Positions 12,813-15,288 of a DNA stretch of 15,288 nucleotides are shown in pieces. The DNA is taken from contig DAOSUS010000075.1 in assembly GCA_035378955.1 (NCBI GenBank), positions 1 through 15,288 on the forward strand, given 5' to 3'. Each line of letters opens with the position of its first letter. Within the stretch, counting starts at the first letter, position 1. This DNA comes from Candidatus Hydrogenedens sp. Its GTDB lineage: Bacteria > Hydrogenedentota > Hydrogenedentia > Hydrogenedentales > Hydrogenedentaceae. The notes under the pieces were generated by a model. It had not been told where the DNA came from and ran no database searches. It saw only the letters and a program-made list of their open reading frames with translations. The position numbers were made by a program, and so were the translations under genes.

Positions 12813-15288
12813 TCAAGTATCTTTGTGCAATTCATGAATTATTTCTGTAATAAGAGCTGTCCAGCCTGTTTGATGACTGGCACCAATCCCTTCACCAGTA
12901 TCTCCATTGAAATACTCAAAGAAGAGATAATAATTATTCCACAGAGGATTATCTTTAAAGTATCTGGAAAAACCTAAAGAAGGAATTTCTCCACGGGAAT
13001 TAGGAACAAACAAATTTCGAAGCCGTTGTCTGATTTCTTGGGCTATGTCCTTAAAAGTCATATTCCTTTTCCAACAAGGTACTGAAATTTTTAAATCTCC
13101 ATATATGCTCCCCCATTTATCCATACTATCTAAAAACAGATAGTTGAGTGGGAACCAGATAGGACCAAACCAATTGGTATTTCCTCCAAACATTTTGGAT
13201 TCCAACTCTCCAGGACAATATTTTATTTCAATCCGTTGCCTTGATGTGTGGATGTATATAGGTTTTTCATGATGGTATCGCGATAAAGAACGAAGACCAA
13301 AAGGAGATAAAAATTCAGATTCGTTTAATGCATAATTAATTAAAGCATTTCTTTGTTGTTCTGTAATGCAAGATAAAAATATAGAATCATTTCCTGTTTG
13401 TGAATCTTTATATCTTTTGTAAAAAGAATCCGTAAGTATTTTAGATTTAATAAGTTTCTCAACTTCTGCTGAAAGTTCAGGTAGAGCATATACAGGTAAA
13501 CGGGCTACTCCAAAAAGAGGAACAAGACCTGAAAAAGAACGGATAGGATATTGAGATTTTTCTCCTTCTATGTTGAGTATCGGATAAAAAAATGAATCGC
13601 TTTCATGCCATAAGTAAGGAGGCTCATTATTCTGTAAGATTTCCGTTGCCTTAATAAAATGATGCAAAAGTCGTATGGCTATTTTTTCAAAATAGGGAAA
13701 CATTAGAGATGTTGTGCAGGCTAATTCAATAAGATTCCCGATGAAAAATGGAGTCCAAAAAATACCCTGAGATTCCTCATTTTTATTTAAATTATCCGAT
13801 GTTTTTTCTAAAATAGAAAAATTATCTAAACCAATTAATCCCTTGTTGAATAAAGTTTTTCCTTCTTTATCTTTGAGATTTGCCCACCATGTTAAGTTTG
13901 TATACAAACTATAAAATGATTCTATTAAAAACATAGAGTAAAGGTCTTCTCGGGGTATATCAAAGTTCATTTGTTCTATCTTTTGTATAATCTTATTTAT
14001 ACCCCATGCCATTACAGGAGGATTAATAGCCGAGAAATTCCATTCGGAAGAAGGTATCTGTCCTGTAGGACTTTGAAATTTCGGTGAGAGGAAAATCTGT
14101 AATTGTTTAATGGCAAAAATGGGGTCTATGCGGAACATAGGTATTAAATGAAACGGGATATCCCATGATGCAAACCACGGGTATTCCCATTTATCGGGAA
14201 TAGATAAAATATCATCTGCATTTAAGTGCTTCCAGTTATTAAAACTTGAATGTGTTGTAAATTTTTGTAAATTATTGTATACATTTAACCATTCTTTTAC
14301 CGAAAGTTTGTAATGAATTTTTGACCATAATAATCCTGCATAAGCCTGTCTTAACATATCCCTTTCAGGAGGATTTATTGTAGGTAATAAGATTTCTTGA
14401 TAAAATTCATCGGCTTCTTGTTTTCGTTGTTCAATAAGAGCATCACAGCTTTCGCCAATAGGTTCAGGAGGTATCTCCGATATTGAAGAAAACCTCAATT
14501 GTAAAGAAACTTTAGAGTGAGGTTCGATTGGTAATGCATACCAGACACCAACACGCGTTCCTTTATTTTCTTTTGAAATATATTCCGAATTATTGTAGAT
14601 AATATGTTGAGTAAAAGCATCGCGGGAAGAAGGTGAGTTAGGATTATCTTTATCCTGACAACCCACAAAGCCCGATTCATTTTCTGTAAATAACAACTGG
14701 GGTAATGTTTCTCCCTCTCCTGCACTAACTTCCAATCGATACTCACCTAAATGGGCATCTATAAATACAATATGGCTTGCTCCACCTCCATATATCTGAG
14801 GTTTGCGTTCTATTTTACCAAGTAAAGAGGACCATTGCCAGGTATTTCGAAACCAGAATTGAGGAATAATATGCAGCGGACGAGGATTGTCATCTCTATT
14901 CCATGCAGTAATACGAATTGCAATATCTTTAGGACTACCTTTTGCATATTCTACTTCTATATCAAAAAATTGCGAATTATCCAGAACCCCTGTGTCTAAA
15001 AGTTCGTATTCCGGGTCGAAACAAGACCGAGATTGATTTTCTGATAATAATTTTTCGTAAGGAAAACTTTCACAAGGATAACGATACAGAGCTTTTGCAT
15101 ACGCATAACTGGGTACGGCATCCAAATAATAATAGCATTCTTTAACATCTTCCGCATGATTTCCTTCAAGGGCATTTAGTCCAAAAAAACGCTCTTTTAA
15201 AAAAGGGTCAGAACCATTCCAAAAACTAAGAGCAAAACAAAGTTTTCCAGACCTATCACTCCATCCAAAAATACCATCATCTCCACAA
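12813..15288 (-). CDS. MGH1-like (GH63-type) glucosidase, 5' end outside the window
   Basis: Large (alpha/alpha)6-type glycoside hydrolase of the MGH1-like/GH63 'glucosidase' family, thought to act on alpha-glucosides; the substrate here is unknown. A TTG at 15125 is not the start: the minus-strand frame stays open through 15287 and encodes family sequence (FFGLNALEGNHAEDVKECYY) running directly into YLDAVPSYAYAKALYRYP. The visible part is about 824 residues, and related proteins are about 880-900 residues, so some tens of residues are missing at the N-terminus. Landmarks are LDTGVLDN and FFDIEVEYAK, WFRNTWQW, the barrel motif YPWFASWDIPFH with its conserved Asp, GPIWFPLNYL and the C-terminal FFEYFNGDTGEGIGASHQTGWT. 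I do not assign catalytic acids with certainty. No signal peptide can be judged. It is convergent with pilT, with 7 bp between stops and no visible terminator. Confidence 0.9.
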   Translation of the reverse strand, partial: CGDDGIFGWSDRSGKLCFALSFWNGSDPFLKERFFGLNALEGNHAEDVKECYYYLDAVPSYAYAKALYRYPCESFPYEKLLSENQSRSCFDPEYELLDTGVLDNSQFFDIEVEYAKGSPKDIAIRITAWNRDDNPRPLHIIPQFWFRNTWQWSSLLGKIERKPQIYGGGASHIVFIDAHLGEYRLEVSAGEGETLPQLLFTENESGFVGCQDKDNPNSPSSRDAFTQHIIYNNSEYISKENKGTRVGVWYALPIEPHSKVSLQLRFSSISEIPPEPIGESCDALIEQRKQEADEFYQEILLPTINPPERDMLRQAYAGLLWSKIHYKLSVKEWLNVYNNLQKFTTHSSFNNWKHLNADDILSIPDKWEYPWFASWDIPFHLIPMFRIDPIFAIKQLQIFLSPKFQSPTGQIPSSEWNFSAINPPVMAWGINKIIQKIEQMNFDIPREDLYSMFLIESFYSLYTNLTWWANLKDKEGKTLFNKGLIGLDNFSILEKTSDNLNKNEESQGIFWTPFFIGNLIELACTTSLMFPYFEKIAIRLLHHFIKATEILQNNEPPYLWHESDSFFYPILNIEGEKSQYPIRSFSGLVPLFGVARLPVYALPELSAEVEKLIKSKILTDSFYKRYKDSQTGNDSIFLSCITEQQRNALINYALNESEFLSPFGLRSLSRYHHEKPIYIHTSRQRIEIKYCPGELESKMFGGNTNWFGPIWFPLNYLFLDSMDKWGSIYGDLKISVPCWKRNMTFKDIAQEIRQRLRNLFVPNSRGEIPSLGFSRYFKDNPLWNNYYLFFEYFNGDTGEGIGASHQTGWTALITEIIHELHKDT

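Overview
The window comes from an AT-rich bacterial chromosome. The genes suggest a motile, probably Gram-negative (diderm) organism: flagellar FlgK behind a sigma-28 promoter, a PilT retraction ATPase, a NifA-type sigma-54 activator and HslV. The mix (MGH1-like glucosidase, class II PPK2, a serine hydrolase–NamZ fusion, a lysine/alanine histone-tail-like peptide) reminds me of uncultured lineages such as Hydrogenedentota or the wider PVC group. That placement is a guess, because there is no marker gene here. No mobile element, CRISPR array, tRNA or rRNA was seen.

Layout. (1) Positions 1-862: the 3' part of a gene for a retropepsin-like/PDZ protein, cut by the window edge. (2) Positions 863-1470: about 600 bp without a protein gene. 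On the minus strand it holds what looks like a complete unit for a structured RNA of about 288 nt, with a TATAAT promoter, a 13-bp closing helix, several hairpins with C-rich loops, and a GC-rich terminator followed by eight U's. I could not assign it to a known RNA family. (3) Positions 1471-4718, minus: an operon of a secreted barrel-like protein of unknown function followed by a two-domain polyphosphate:AMP phosphotransferase. (4) Positions 4990-7110, plus: a NifA-like sigma-54 activator and hslV, 15 bp apart, with no hslU beside them. (5) Positions 7281-7519: a compact locus with a two-tier leader hairpin that contains a 15-codon ORF, a 27-residue Lys/Ala/Pro peptide gene and a strong terminator. 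(6) Positions 7541-9775, plus: a serine beta-lactamase-like domain fused to a NamZ/DUF1343 domain. (7) Positions 9790-11490, minus: flgK with a near-consensus sigma-28 promoter. (8) Positions 11753-12805, plus: pilT. (9) Positions 12813 to the window end, minus: an MGH1-like (GH63-type) glucosidase whose frame is open past the right edge.

Most units look independent. The two real operon pairs are barrel protein–pap and activator–hslV. The flgK and pilT genes diverge from a shared 260-bp region, so the two motility genes sit back to back but appear to use different sigma factors. The least explained parts are the minus-strand RNA at 885-1172 and the leader/mini-peptide locus at 7281-7519.
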